From: Thermoproteota archaeon
Lineage (GTDB): Archaea; Korarchaeota; Korarchaeia; Korarchaeales; Korarchaeaceae
NCBI GenBank assembly: GCA_027491395.1
Contig: JAOZFI010000006.1
Span: 62,001 to 126,000 of the forward strand
DNA length: 64,000 nt
Direction: 5' to 3'
Part shown: in pieces, positions 42,325-51,597 of the stretch
How the letters are laid out: each line of letters opens with the position of its first letter
Position numbering within the stretch: position 1 is the stretch's first letter
Notes under the pieces: generated by a model
Seen by the model: the letters and a program-made list of their open reading frames with translations, nothing else
The model's database searches: none
What the model was told of the DNA's origin: nothing
Made by a program: the position numbers and the translations under genes

Positions 42325-44112
42325 TCATCTCACCTCCGCGAGAAGGGAGGATATCTCAGCCTCAAGTTGCGCTATAGCCTCCTTGACAGCGTTCTCGAAT
42401 TCCTCCTCAGGCACGAACTTGAGCCTCCTGAGGAGACCCAGTGATTTCATTTCAGCTATCCTAGATATGGGAACGCCCGCATCTATAATGGGTCTGGCTC
42501 TATCGTAGAACTCCAGTAGCGTCTTCAGGAGGAGGGCCTGCTTCTTCGGGGAGCAGTAGGTATCTACCTCGTGGTAGGCGTTCTGCACCAAGAATCCCTC
42601 CTTGATGAGCTCTGCAGACAGGAGGACGAGCCTGTTCTCATCGGAGAGAGCAGCCTCCCCCACTACTCTGGCCACCTCCTCCAAGCTGGAGGCCCTCTGC
42701 AGAAGGTCCATGGCCTTGTCCCTGTAAGCCATCATGTCATGTCCGGTGTTCTTGATCCACCACTCCTTCAATCCACCAGTATACTTTGAGAAGCTCCTCA
42801 GCCAGTTTATGGACGGGAAGTGCCTCTTGAACGCTAAGTCCTTGTCCAAAGCCCAGAAGGCGCCCACGTACCTCATGGTGTGCTGAGTGACGGGCTCGTT
42901 GAGGTCCCCTCCGGAGGGACTCACGGCCCCTATAACGGCGACGGACCCTAATTCGTCTCTCCTACCTCGGACCTTAATCCTACCAGCCCTCTCGTAGAAC
43001 GAGGCTATGTAGTCGGGTAGATAGGCTGGATACCCTCTCTCGGATGGTATCTCCTCAAGCCTAGAGCTGAGCTCCCTTAACGCTTCAGCCCACCTGGAGG
43101 TCGAATCTGCCGTGAGAACCACGTGAAGCCCCATATCCCTGTAGTACTCGGCGTAGGTGATTCCCATGAAGATACTGGCCTCCCTAGCGGGGACTGGCAT
43201 GTTGCTGGTGTTGGCAATGAGGACGCTCCTCTCCAGCAGAGGCTTCCCGCTCTTGGGGTCGACCAGCTTTGGGAAAGTGTGGAGCAGATCGGTCATCTCA
43301 TTACCTCTCTCCCCACAACCCACGTATACCACGACATCTGCGTCTGCCCACTTCGAGATTTGGTGAAGGGTCACCGTCTTACCGGTGCCAAAGCCACCAG
43401 GCACGGCGGAAGTGCCTCCCTTGACTATGGGGAAAAAGGTATCTATCACCCTCTGCCCGGTTACTAGAAGCTCTACGGGGGCTAGCTTCTCCTTGAAAGG
43501 TCTGGGCGTCCTGACAGGCCATTTATGATACATCTTGACCTCTTCCTTACCGCCTATGTGCTCTACCACGACTACAGGCTCCTCTATAGTGTAGTCTCCC
43601 TCAGGGAGGACCTCTATGACCTTAGCTTTCTCTATGGTCGGTGGGAGCATTATCTTGTGAGTGACGGAGCCCTCTGGGACGGTTCCTAGGACGTCTCCAG
43701 CGACGACATCGTCCCCAGGCTTGACCAAGGGAGTCCACTGCCACTTTTTATCTCTAGGGAGGGTGGGCGCCTTAATTCCCCTAGTGATGAATGGACCGCC
43801 AGCTTTCTCGGCTATGACTTCCAAGGGCCTGCCCAGCCCGTCGAGGACCTGCCCCAGTAGTCCCGGCCCTAATTCAGCTGAGAGGGGCTCTCCAGTCCTC
43901 TCGACGGGTTCACCCGCCTTCACTCCACCAGTAGGCTCGTAGACTTGTATTATCGCCTTGTCCCCCTCTATCCTGACTATCTCACCTATGAGTCTCTCCT
44001 CTCCGACGTAAACGACCTCCCTGATCTTAGCACCCCTCATTCCCTCGGCTTCTACTACGGGACCCTTTATGTGAACGATAATACCTTTACTCTCATAAAC
44101 TAACTCGGACAA
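42325..44112 (-). CDS. atpA: V/A-type ATP synthase subunit A (catalytic)
   Basis: Catalytic nucleotide-binding subunit, 595 aa. It has an N-terminal barrel, the non-homologous bulge region ([12 protein letters not shown]), Walker [24 protein letters not shown] with the catalytic Glu, and [22 protein letters not shown]. No intein interrupts the P-loop, unlike in several archaea. [13 protein letters not shown] and the C-terminal helices complete the family profile. Confidence 0.98.
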   Translation of the reverse strand: MSELVYESKGIIVHIKGPVVEAEGMRGAKIREVVYVGEERLIGEIVRIEGDKAIIQVYEPTGGVKAGEPVERTGEPLSAELGPGLLGQVLDGLGRPLEVIAEKAGGPFITRGIKAPTLPRDKKWQWTPLVKPGDDVVAGDVLGTVPEGSVTHKIMLPPTIEKAKVIEVLPEGDYTIEEPVVVVEHIGGKEEVKMYHKWPVRTPRPFKEKLAPVELLVTGQRVIDTFFPIVKGGTSAVPGGFGTGKTVTLHQISKWADADVVVYVGCGERGNEMTDLLHTFPKLVDPKSGKPLLERSVLIANTSNMPVPAREASIFMGITYAEYYRDMGLHVVLTADSTSRWAEALRELSSRLEEIPSERGYPAYLPDYIASFYERAGRIKVRGRRDELGSVAVIGAVSPSGGDLNEPVTQHTMRYVGAFWALDKDLAFKRHFPSINWLRSFSKYTGGLKEWWIKNTGHDMMAYRDKAMDLLQRASSLEEVARVVGEAALSDENRLVLLSAELIKEGFLVQNAYHEVDTYCSPKKQALLLKTLLEFYDRARPIIDAGVPISRIAEMKSLGLLRRLKFVPEEEFENAVKEAIAQLEAEISSLLAEVR

Positions 44113-44114
44113 GC

Positions 44115-44732
44115 TTACACCCCCTCAAACAATCTCCCTATTATCTCTATCTCCTTGGTCTCTCTGTAGGCCCTCAGCCTACCATCGAAGGTGTTGTAGT
44201 ACCTCCTCTCATCCCTGCTGTCCCTCACCACGACCCCTCCGATGACCGGGACCGTTCTCTCGTCAACGGAGGCCTTTATATCTTCCTTCTCCAACTTCCT
44301 AGCCACCTTTTCGAGCAGGGATATATCCTTCTCCCTACCCATGAGGAATACCTCCTTCTCTCCTAGGACCTTCGCCCCCTCCAGCGAGTATCTCGTCAGT
44401 ATCTCCTCGTAGTTCCATCCCGGCTCTTGGCCATCGGCTATAGCGGCCAGCTTCTCGTGCACTCTCCTGAAGAATTCACTCAGCAGCTCGGATTTGGTCA
44501 TGAGAACTATTTGATTAGCCTCTACCTCAGCAGCGCTTCTCTTCCTCGCAATCTCCTCCCTCATCTCCCTCTCTGCCCTCTCCCTCTTGGATCTCAGTAT
44601 CTCCTCCGCCTCTCTCCGGGCTGACTCGATTATCTCCTTAGCTCTCTTCTCGGCCTCCTTCCTGATGGCATCAGCCCTATCCTCAGCCATCTTGAGGATA
44701 GCCCTGACGATAGCCTCGGAGTCCTTATCCAC
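44115..44732 (-). CDS. atpE: V/A-type ATP synthase subunit E
   Basis: Peripheral-stalk subunit, 205 aa. The N-terminal long helix is rich in Ala/Glu/Arg with coiled-coil spacing (KEAEKRAKEIIESARREAEE). The C-terminal globular head has VIGGVVVRDSRDERRYYNTFDGRL, typical of the family. GTG at 44732, after GGAGGAAG and just past the atpH stop, was preferred over an earlier ATG at 44783 that lies inside atpH. Confidence 0.92.
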   Translation of the reverse strand: MDKDSEAIVRAILKMAEDRADAIRKEAEKRAKEIIESARREAEEILRSKRERAEREMREEIARKRSAAEVEANQIVLMTKSELLSEFFRRVHEKLAAIADGQEPGWNYEEILTRYSLEGAKVLGEKEVFLMGREKDISLLEKVARKLEKEDIKASVDERTVPVIGGVVVRDSRDERRYYNTFDGRLRAYRETKEIEIIGRLFEGV

Positions 44733-44733
44733 G

Positions 44734-45045
44734 CTAACTACTTCCTCCCCACTCACCCTCGAGCACCTCCCTAACGACTTCATCGACGAGGGAACTCATC
44801 CTCTCGGATGCCACCCTCCTTAGCTCCTCAGCTTTCATCTTAGCCCTATCAACAATCTCCTTAACTTCCCTCCCGATATCTTCCATTACCGCCACCTCCA
44901 CCGGAGTGTTCCTGGCCTCCTCGATTATTTTCTTTGCCTCTTCCTCGGCTTCCTCGATCATTCTCTTGGCTTCCTCCTCGGCCTCCTGAATGATCTTGGC
45001 AGCCTCCTTCTCGGCCTCCATAATGGCCTCAACCAATCTCGGCAT
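44734..45045 (-). CDS. atpH: V/A-type ATP synthase subunit H (G-like peripheral stalk)
   Basis: A 103 aa protein with an 11-residue repeating coil (KEAAKIIQEAEEEAKRMIEE and so on), ending in a region that would pair with subunit E. It forms the EH (EG) stalk that holds the head against rotation. ATG at 45045 is preceded by GAGGTGA; the earlier GTG is inside that motif. Confidence 0.87.
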   Translation of the reverse strand: MPRLVEAIMEAEKEAAKIIQEAEEEAKRMIEEAEEEAKKIIEEARNTPVEVAVMEDIGREVKEIVDRAKMKAEELRRVASERMSSLVDEVVREVLEGEWGGSS

Positions 45046-45061
45046 TTCTCTCACCTCATAA

Positions 45062-45406
45062 TCAGAACTTCAGCTCCTCGCTACCTAAAGCTCTAGCCAG
45101 CAAGGATGCCAGCTCCTTCAACCTCACCCCCCTCGCACCTTCCATATCGGGCACTACCGCGAACACAGGGCTCACCTTACCCCTTCTGAGTAGATCCTCC
45201 CTGTAATCTCTGATCTCCTCAGCTACCCTCTCGTTGATGAATACCACATGAGGTAACTCGCTCTCATTGTCCCTGAAAAATTTTATCAGATTCCTGCGAC
45301 CCCTGATTACCTTCGCGGGCACTCCGACCATCTCGAATCCCAGCGCGAGCACTTCGTCGTCCGTTACAGCTATAGGGGAGCTGGCAATCCTCGTCCGTTC
45401 GCTCAC
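45062..45406 (-). CDS. atpF: V/A-type ATP synthase subunit F
   Basis: Small central-stalk regulator, 114 aa, Rossmann-like. It has AVTDDEVLALGFEMVG near the start and HVVFINERVAEEIRDY in the middle. VSPVFAVVPDMEG and a C-terminal helix complete the match. It is first gene of the leftward operon. GTG start; about 60 bases separate it from divergent tRNA-Leu(UAA). Confidence 0.9.
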   Translation of the reverse strand: MSERTRIASSPIAVTDDEVLALGFEMVGVPAKVIRGRRNLIKFFRDNESELPHVVFINERVAEEIRDYREDLLRRGKVSPVFAVVPDMEGARGVRLKELASLLARALGSEELKF

Positions 45407-45434
45407 TGAAGCACCCCATGCCCGAAAGTTGGAA

Positions 45435-45446
45435 AATTATAAAAAG
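45435..45446 (+). promoter_or_regulatory. TATA element of tRNA-Leu(UAA)
   Basis: AATTATAAAAAG about 27 bases upstream of the mature tRNA 5' end. It is the only TATA-like element before the downstream CYTH gene, which may share the transcript. Its reverse (TTTTATAATT) could act for the atpF operon. Confidence 0.5.
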
Positions 45447-45467
45447 CCATATAGCCCGCTTACCCTA

Positions 45468-45557
45468 GCGGGGGTGGCCGAGCTCGGACCAAGGCGGCGG
45501 ACTTAAGATCCGCTGGGCGTCAGGCCCGCGTGGGTTCGAATCCCACCCCCCGCACCA
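45468..45557 (+). tRNA. tRNA-Leu(UAA)
   Basis: Type II tRNA with acceptor GCGGGGG/CCCCCGC, anticodon stem GCGGA/TCCGC around CTTAAGA (anticodon TAA), a long variable arm and T arm GTGGGTTCGAATCCCAC. Discriminator A is at 45554, followed by an encoded CCA. There is no intron. A CYTH-domain gene starts 41 bases after the CCA on the same strand. Confidence 0.97.
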
Positions 45558-45598
45558 GGGCCCCGCCGCCTTTCACCCCTCATGAGGTGAGCATCTGC

Positions 45599-46168
45599 TT
45601 GGGAGTGGAAAGGGAGGTCAAGCTGAAGATCCCCCATAGCGAATTTCTGAGTCTCTTGAGGGGGAAGAAAATCTCCTTCAAGATACTGGAAGCGATAGAG
45701 CAGGAGGACTTCTATATGGACACTCGCTCCTGTGGCCTCCTCACCTCAGGAAGGGTATTGAGGGTGAGGATCATTGGTAATCTAGTCAGAATCACCTACA
45801 AGGGGAGGAGGAAGGGTGGAGGTATAGAGAAGGTCAGGGAGGAGATTGAAGGGGAATTGGGGGATGAGAAATGCGGGGAAGCCCTCTCCAAAGTAGGAAT
45901 AAACGTAAATTGCCCACCCGAACTCAACGAGCTGATGAACTTGCTCTCCAGTAGAGGTTATGAGGTGAAGATCGTGGTATGGAAGAGAAGGACGCCCGTT
46001 CTATTGGATGGATTCGATGTAGAGGTCACGCTGGACTACGTGAGAGATTTAGGAGAGTTCGTGGAGGTAGAGGGAGACGACGCAATGGATCTAGTTCGAA
46101 TACTCGGCATAGAGTGCAGAGCAGTCATACCCAGCTACGCTGATCTAATCCACGCCCTTAAGCAGTGA
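45599..46168 (+). CDS. CYTH-domain protein (class IV adenylate cyclase/triphosphatase fold)
   Basis: A 189 aa protein with the CYTH tunnel motifs. These are ExExK as EREVKLKI at the N terminus, EDFYMDT, LRVRI, ITYKG and the late EFVEVEG. Members hydrolyse inorganic or thiamine triphosphate or make cAMP with Mg2+. Archaeal members are mostly uncharacterised, so the substrate is open. TTG at 45599 was chosen because GAGGTGA lies 8 bases before it. An upstream frame to 45530 runs through the tRNA and is rejected. It overlaps the end of the convergent deaminase by 24 bases. Confidence 0.82.
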   Translation: MGVEREVKLKIPHSEFLSLLRGKKISFKILEAIEQEDFYMDTRSCGLLTSGRVLRVRIIGNLVRITYKGRRKGGGIEKVREEIEGELGDEKCGEALSKVGINVNCPPELNELMNLLSSRGYEVKIVVWKRRTPVLLDGFDVEVTLDYVRDLGEFVEVEGDDAMDLVRILGIECRAVIPSYADLIHALKQ

Positions 46169-47479
46169 TTTCACGCCTGATTTCTCAAGCAAGTCCAGGG
46201 AAGCCCTCTCTGCCTCAGCAAAGATATCCTCCTCGTCCCTCTTGGTGAATTTGCCGTCCCTCAAGATCACCTTACCATCTATCAGGACGTGCCTCACATC
46301 TGTAGATCTGGCGGAGTAGACCAGATGGGACACCACGGAGTGGAGAGGCACCCACCAAGGTACTTTGACGTTCAAAAGAACAATATCTCCCCTGTATCCC
46401 TTGCAGATCCTCCCGATCTTCCATCGGAGGAAATCTCCGGGTATTCTAGTGGCCATGTCCAGCGCCGTCTGAGCCGGTATTGCCTTAGGATCCCTCTTCG
46501 AGACCTTGTGAATGAGGGCGGTCACCTTCATGGTCTCGAACATATCTAAGGTGTTGTTGCTGGCCGGTCCGTCGGTTCCAAGGGAAACCCTAACCCCTTT
46601 CTCGACTAGGTCGGGTACTGGGGAGATTCCTGAGGCCAACTTAAGATTGCTCACGGGATTGTGAGATACTAAGGTGGATGTCTCCCTAAGGAGAGCGATC
46701 TCCATCTTGCTAGGCCAAACTACGTGCGCAGCGACCGTTCTATCACCCAATATACCGTATTCATGGGCCAGCTCTATCGCCCCCTTCCCGTACTTCTCTT
46801 TAATATCAGACACCTCCTTCTCGGTCTCCGCTAGGTGAATCTGGATGGTGGACCCATTATCCTCCGCCTTCTCCGAAATTTCCCTCATCCTCTCCGGCGA
46901 GACCGTGTAGGGAGCGTGAGGTCCATAGCCCGGCTCGATCAATGGGTGATCTCGCCACTTCTGGACGAACCGATCTGCTAAAACCATACACTCGTCTACA
47001 TTCTTGCATTCCGGAGTTCCAAAGTCTATTATCGCCTCGCTCAGCGCACCTCTCATCCCTAGATCGCTGAGAACCTCAGCTACGACGTCCTCGAAGAAGT
47101 ACATATCGAAGATCGTCGTGGTACCGGTTCGCACCGCTTCTAGCACTCCTAGAGCGGTTCCGGCCCTTATGTGATCTGGTCTCAGGTGAGATTCCATGGG
47201 CCAGATCTTCTCCTGCAACCACGGGAAGAGGTCCATGTCGTCAGCCACTCCTCTTAGAAGGGTCATCGGTATGTGGGAGTGCGTATTAATCAACCCGGGA
47301 ATCGCCACCATGCTGCTCCCATCGATCACCTCATCAACAGGTCCCTTCACATCACCCACATCCTCAATCTCCCCGTCCTTTATCAGGATGCTTGCCCCCC
47401 TCAGGACCCTCCTCTTATCGTCCTGAGTAACCACGTACTCCAGCCCCTTGATGAGCACTTCCAAGGGAATCCCCCTCAT
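46145..47479 (-). CDS. mtaD: 5'-methylthioadenosine/S-adenosylhomocysteine deaminase
   Basis: Amidohydrolase of 444 aa. Zinc ligands lie in NTHSHIPMTLLRG, GYGPHAPYTVS, IQIHLAETEKE, AAHVVWPS and SLGTDGPASNNTLD. The motif DDMDLFPWLQEKIWPME is typical of MTA/SAH deaminases (DadD/MtaD group), which turn S-adenosylhomocysteine into S-inosylhomocysteine in SAM recycling. Related guanine and chlorohydrolase enzymes share the fold, so the exact substrate is inferred. ATG at 47479; 53 bases separate it from the divergent protease. Confidence 0.88.
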   Translation of the reverse strand: MRGIPLEVLIKGLEYVVTQDDKRRVLRGASILIKDGEIEDVGDVKGPVDEVIDGSSMVAIPGLINTHSHIPMTLLRGVADDMDLFPWLQEKIWPMESHLRPDHIRAGTALGVLEAVRTGTTTIFDMYFFEDVVAEVLSDLGMRGALSEAIIDFGTPECKNVDECMVLADRFVQKWRDHPLIEPGYGPHAPYTVSPERMREISEKAEDNGSTIQIHLAETEKEVSDIKEKYGKGAIELAHEYGILGDRTVAAHVVWPSKMEIALLRETSTLVSHNPVSNLKLASGISPVPDLVEKGVRVSLGTDGPASNNTLDMFETMKVTALIHKVSKRDPKAIPAQTALDMATRIPGDFLRWKIGRICKGYRGDIVLLNVKVPWWVPLHSVVSHLVYSARSTDVRHVLIDGKVILRDGKFTKRDEEDIFAEAERASLDLLEKSGVKSLLKGVD

Positions 47480-47532
47480 CAGCAGCCGGATAAATTAAAT
47501 AGACGTTACTGGATTCCAGCTTGGTATCTTAA

Positions 47533-49167
47533 ATGAAGTGGAAGGCTCTTGTCCTATTGACGATTGTTCTAATGTTTCCTGAGATGATCCCCTCGGCTCA
47601 GCAGGAGGAGGGGAGTGGACATTACACTTACATATACACGGTCAAGGAGAGCGGTTGGATAGATATAGTGACTCGGTTCAACTCGACGGGGGAGGGAAGT
47701 ACCTGGGTCCTTGTGCCGAAATTCAGGGACTACAACTTCACGGTCCTCTCAGGGTCCATCAAGGATAAGGAGCTAATAAGGGACACGTCCTACTACTTCT
47801 ACTCGAACCTCACGTTCTCATACACACCAGAAACTAATGTGGAGATCTCGTGGAGTTATAGATTTGGCGCTCTCATCGTGGAACCCAACGGAGCGTTCTT
47901 CTCCACACAGATAGCCTTCTCTCGGGAGGATGATGCAACCATACTGGTGAAGCTTCCAAAGGGCTTCATCCCCCAGGGGATCGAGCCGAAGGGATACGAG
48001 CTTCGGAGAGAGGGGGAGTACAATGTGGTGAAGTATGACGTAGACGGGAGCAAGAACAATACGATGAGGGTCCTCATATCGTTCAAGGTGAAGGACGGTC
48101 AGGAGTTCAGTAAAAGGGAGGTCGGCAAGCTCACCATAAGCTACCCCCCCAGATACGAGGATGTCGTCGACAACATAACCAAGTACTACGAGGCCACTCT
48201 ACCCTTAATAGAGGAGTACACATCTGTTAGAGAGGAGATACCTGTAAAAGTCAATCTGTTCGTTCCAGGGACCATGGAGGAGATAACAACCTTGGGATAC
48301 ACGGGGCCTAGGTTCACATCTGATGTGATAACTCAGGGAGAGATAAATCTGAACATGATGCTGGTCAGAATGCCCGATTACGAGCTGCCGAACACCTTCG
48401 TGCACGAACTCCTCCATCAGTACATGCAGGCAGCAGGACTCAGTGTGGACCTGAGATGGGCCCACGAAGGTCTGGCCCAATATCTAAGCTCCGTGATAGT
48501 GGAGAAGGCGCTTAGATTCCATGTTCCCTACGATAAGGAAGCCGAAAGAGCCGTGATGATGCAAACCGGTGGAGACCTAAGTTTCATCTTAGGATGGAAG
48601 GGAGGGGGTCTCCCAGGCAACCCCGGTCTATACTACGCGGCTAGTGAGGTCCTGATAAGGAGGCTGGCGGACAAGTACGGAGGACCCGACCTCTACAAGA
48701 GGTTCTTCCAGCTCATCAGGAGAGACAGGGTCATCGTCAAGGAGCTAGGGGATTTCGTCAGGTACCTCAGCGAGGCAGCCGGTCAGGACATCTCCGACTT
48801 CCTCAAGTCATTCGGCATAGACGTAGAATCGATAGATGAGAGGACCTTAGCCCTAATGAAAACAGCTAGGGAGTATGCGGAGGCCACCTCGTGGTTCAAC
48901 CCGTTTTCAAAGGAGGCACTCGAGGTACTGAGCGAGAGCAGGACCAAAGAGGCGGCCATACAGGCAATGGCGATGGTGGCGCTCGGACTTGTCACCGAGG
49001 CCTTGACAGCCGCGGTGATAATCTCAGGCATTACATTCCTTCTAAGAGGCGGGAAAATTCCTTATGAACAGGGGTCAATCACGAACGAAAAGGAGGGGGG
49101 CGAGGAGGGTCTCAGAACACCCTCTCCGACTTCTCAAGGTGGAGCAGAAAATTCCACTTCTCCATGA
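47533..49167 (+). CDS. Secreted membrane-anchored gluzincin metalloprotease
   Basis: A 544 aa protein with a signal peptide (about residues 1-22). An N-terminal beta-rich region has several NxT/NxS sites. A thermolysin-like core has His291-Glu-Leu-Leu-His295 (VHELLHQY) and the third ligand Glu312 in RWAHEGLAQYLSS, as in M1-type gluzincins. A helical domain and a transmembrane helix (about 478-507) follow, ending in a Gly/Ser/Pro/Glu-rich cytoplasmic tail. It should cut proteins outside the cell. The exact family is not clear. The last 56 bases overlap porB antisense. Confidence 0.78.
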   Translation: MKWKALVLLTIVLMFPEMIPSAQQEEGSGHYTYIYTVKESGWIDIVTRFNSTGEGSTWVLVPKFRDYNFTVLSGSIKDKELIRDTSYYFYSNLTFSYTPETNVEISWSYRFGALIVEPNGAFFSTQIAFSREDDATILVKLPKGFIPQGIEPKGYELRREGEYNVVKYDVDGSKNNTMRVLISFKVKDGQEFSKREVGKLTISYPPRYEDVVDNITKYYEATLPLIEEYTSVREEIPVKVNLFVPGTMEEITTLGYTGPRFTSDVITQGEINLNMMLVRMPDYELPNTFVHELLHQYMQAAGLSVDLRWAHEGLAQYLSSVIVEKALRFHVPYDKEAERAVMMQTGGDLSFILGWKGGGLPGNPGLYYAASEVLIRRLADKYGGPDLYKRFFQLIRRDRVIVKELGDFVRYLSEAAGQDISDFLKSFGIDVESIDERTLALMKTAREYAEATSWFNPFSKEALEVLSESRTKEAAIQAMAMVALGLVTEALTAAVIISGITFLLRGGKIPYEQGSITNEKEGGEEGLRTPSPTSQGGAENSTSP

Positions 49168-49999
49168 CTATTTTCTCCAACTCCTCAATTTCCTCATCAC
49201 TTAACCCCCTGAATCTGTCCTGAAGCTCCAAGAACTCCTTAAGGGGCCTCTTCCTCGGTTTAACCGTTATTCTCAATTTCCCATTCTCTATCTCGTATAG
49301 AGGCCAGAAGTAGGTATCTACCGCGAGCTTGGCCACTTCAGCGGTTTTACTTACTGGGGAATTCCAGCCAGGCGGACAGGTAGAGAATATGTGAATGTAT
49401 CTGAATCCCTTTATCTTCTTGGCCTTCTCGAACTTGTTCGCTAGATCAAAGGGATATCCGACACTGGCGGTGGCTACGTAAGGAACCCTATGCGCCGCCA
49501 CTATCATGGGCATGTCCTTGGGCATCTCCCTCTTGCCGGTCGGAGTGGTCTTGGTCCAAGCCCTAAAGGGGGTGGCTCCTGACCTCTGAATGCCCGTATT
49601 CATGTATGCTTCGTTATCGTAACATACGTAGATTATGTTTTCTCCCCTCTCAGCAGCCCCTGATAGGGCCTGTATACCTATATCGACAGTCCCTCCGTCT
49701 CCCGCCCAGACGACAACATTCACATCCCTCCCAAGCATCTTATAAGCCCTGTACACTCCGGATGCCGTGGCAGCAGCTGCTGGGAATGCTATATTGTAGA
49801 GAGGTGCTGAGATAGCGCTCTTGGGGAACGGCGACTGAATGACACTGAAGCACGAGGCAGGAACCACGTACACGGTGTTAGGTCCCAGCACCCTAGAAGC
49901 TATTCTGAACGCTAAAGTCGCCCCACAGCCGGGACAGGCTGCAGATCCCGGAAGATAGGAACCAGATTCCTTCCTTAGATCGTGTATGGTCAAGGTCAT
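49112..49999 (-). CDS. porB: Pyruvate:ferredoxin oxidoreductase subunit beta
   Basis: The thiamine-diphosphate subunit of a 2-oxoacid:ferredoxin oxidoreductase, 295 aa. It has the proximal cluster cysteines in ACPGCGATLAFR, the ThDP/Mg motif VVWAGDGGTVDIGIQ and CYDNEAYMNTGIQRSGATP. Pyruvate is the likely substrate. It overlaps porA by 4 bases. It completes the D-A-B operon. Confidence 0.95.
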   Translation of the reverse strand: MTLTIHDLRKESGSYLPGSAACPGCGATLAFRIASRVLGPNTVYVVPASCFSVIQSPFPKSAISAPLYNIAFPAAAATASGVYRAYKMLGRDVNVVVWAGDGGTVDIGIQALSGAAERGENIIYVCYDNEAYMNTGIQRSGATPFRAWTKTTPTGKREMPKDMPMIVAAHRVPYVATASVGYPFDLANKFEKAKKIKGFRYIHIFSTCPPGWNSPVSKTAEVAKLAVDTYFWPLYEIENGKLRITVKPRKRPLKEFLELQDRFRGLSDEEIEELEKIVMEKWNFLLHLEKSERVF

Positions 50000-51225
50000 A
50001 ACCTCACCTCCTCCGAGAGTTCTATCTTCTCATACTCCGGCTTGAGCTTGTACCAGTAGTAGGGTCTCCTCAGTCGATCGGAGGTTATCCTCCCGATCCC
50101 ATCCTTGGTCATCTTAACTATGTCCTCGTAAGTTACATCCCTGCCTCCTAAACCCGTAACGTAGTTGACTATGGGAGGACTGCCAGATATGTTGTAGAGC
50201 GAAGATCTTACCTCTATCCCAATGGGACCGCCAGAGCTGAAGGCGATGCTCCTGTCTATGATGATCACTCCCTTCCTGTCCTGCAGAACCTCAGCCACGT
50301 CTCTGTGAGGGAACGGCCTGAACGCCCTTACCTTCAGGAGTCCGACCCTCATTCCCTCCTCCCTGAGCTCATCCACCGCCACTTCAGCCTCAGAGGCCAT
50401 AGTGCCAGCCGTCACTACGATGTAGTCGGCGTCCTCCACCTTGTACTTCCAAGTGGCCCCTCCGTGGTACCTGCCGAACTTCTGGAAGAACTCTTCAGCG
50501 ACATCCTCGATGAGATCGAGGGCTCTCCTCATTGAGAGATCCATGGACCACCTCATCTCCTGATACTCGTCAGGAAGCGCCAGATTGCCGAATGTTATAG
50601 GATTCTCAGGATCCAGCTTCCAGTGAGGTGGGCTGTACTCTGGGAGAAACTCATCGACATCCTCCTGCCTCGGGATATTGACAGGCATGTAGGTGTGACT
50701 GAGCACGAACCCATCCAAACACACCATGAATGGCAGGAGGACATCAGGATGTTCAGCCACCTTGTACATCATGAGTATGGTGTCCAACACTTCCTGATTG
50801 GACGATATGTAGACTTGGAGCCAGCCGGTATCCCTCTGGGACATGGCGTCTTGGTGATCGACATGAATGTTCCAAGGGGGACCCACCGCCCTATTGACGA
50901 CGGCCATTCCTATCGGCAGCCTGGAGCCAGCTGCCCAGTGGAGGACCTCTGACATCAGCAGTAACCCTTGACTGGCGGTGGCCGTGAAGGCCCTCACCCC
51001 AGCCGCCGACGCCCCTATGGCTGCGGCCATGGCACTGTGCTCGCTCTCAACCCTTATGTACTCAGCATCCATGTGCCCAGATTCTATGAATGAAGCTATG
51101 TACTCAACTATGGTTGTCTGAGGGGTAATGGGGTACGCTGGAACGACCTTAACACGAGCCAGCTTAGCTGCTATGGCTGCGGCCTGATTACCAGTTATTA
51201 TCTCCCAAGTTCCCTCGATCGCCAT
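49996..51225 (-). CDS. porA: Pyruvate:ferredoxin oxidoreductase subunit alpha
   Basis: A 409 aa subunit binding the pyrimidine end of ThDP. Family marks are GNQAAAIAAKLARVKVVPAY, the YPITPQTTIVEY motif, SEHSAMAAAIGASAAGVRAF, a SQGLLLMSEVLHWAAG segment and DRSIAFSSGGP. It starts 1 base after porD ends. Oxidative decarboxylation of pyruvate to acetyl-CoA feeds reduced ferredoxin to the cell. Confidence 0.95.
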   Translation of the reverse strand: MAIEGTWEIITGNQAAAIAAKLARVKVVPAYPITPQTTIVEYIASFIESGHMDAEYIRVESEHSAMAAAIGASAAGVRAFTATASQGLLLMSEVLHWAAGSRLPIGMAVVNRAVGPPWNIHVDHQDAMSQRDTGWLQVYISSNQEVLDTILMMYKVAEHPDVLLPFMVCLDGFVLSHTYMPVNIPRQEDVDEFLPEYSPPHWKLDPENPITFGNLALPDEYQEMRWSMDLSMRRALDLIEDVAEEFFQKFGRYHGGATWKYKVEDADYIVVTAGTMASEAEVAVDELREEGMRVGLLKVRAFRPFPHRDVAEVLQDRKGVIIIDRSIAFSSGGPIGIEVRSSLYNISGSPPIVNYVTGLGGRDVTYEDIVKMTKDGIGRITSDRLRRPYYWYKLKPEYEKIELSEEVRL

Positions 51226-51226
51226 A

Positions 51227-51496
51227 TTACTCCTCCTCCTTGATCATTTGTATGGCCTTCGTGGGGCACACGTCAGCGCATACGCCGCATCCTTTGCAGA
51301 AAGTATAGTCTATCTGTGGGAACCCGTTGGGCCCCTCGGTTATCACATCCTCAGGGCAGTAAAGCCAGCACAGCCAGCACTTTATGCACTTATCCTCGTC
51401 AACTACGGGCTTCTCGACCCTCCAGAGACCAGTTTTACCAGCCGCTCCTTTAGACGGCTTGGACACTGGGATAATGATCGGGACACCTAGGCCCAT
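51227..51496 (-). CDS. porD: Pyruvate:ferredoxin oxidoreductase subunit delta
   Basis: An 89 aa ferredoxin-like subunit with two [4Fe-4S] motifs, CIKCWLCWLYCPED and CKGCGVCADVCPTKA. The N-terminal GLWRVEKPVVDEDKC is characteristic of PorD. It is first in the operon, and a TATA-like TTTATAGG lies upstream near 51535. The gamma subunit, usually the neighbour of porD, is not found here. Confidence 0.93.
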   Translation of the reverse strand: MGLGVPIIIPVSKPSKGAAGKTGLWRVEKPVVDEDKCIKCWLCWLYCPEDVITEGPNGFPQIDYTFCKGCGVCADVCPTKAIQMIKEEE

Positions 51497-51597
51497 CTAA
51501 CAGGCACCAAGGACTCCTACAAGAAAACCCCTATAAACATTGTTAAGCATAGAACGGTCAAGGGGAGCCTCTACTAAAATAAGGAATTTGTAGGGGC

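Noticed and set aside
8614-45557. The two near-identical tRNA-Leu genes as ends of an integrated element
   Set aside because: The 36.8 kb between them is core archaeal content with no integrase, and isoacceptors are expected to be alike.
45530-45598. Upstream extension of the CYTH frame through tRNA-Leu(UAA)
   Set aside because: The codons are tRNA T-arm sequence, and GAGGTGA before TTG at 45599 gives a better start.
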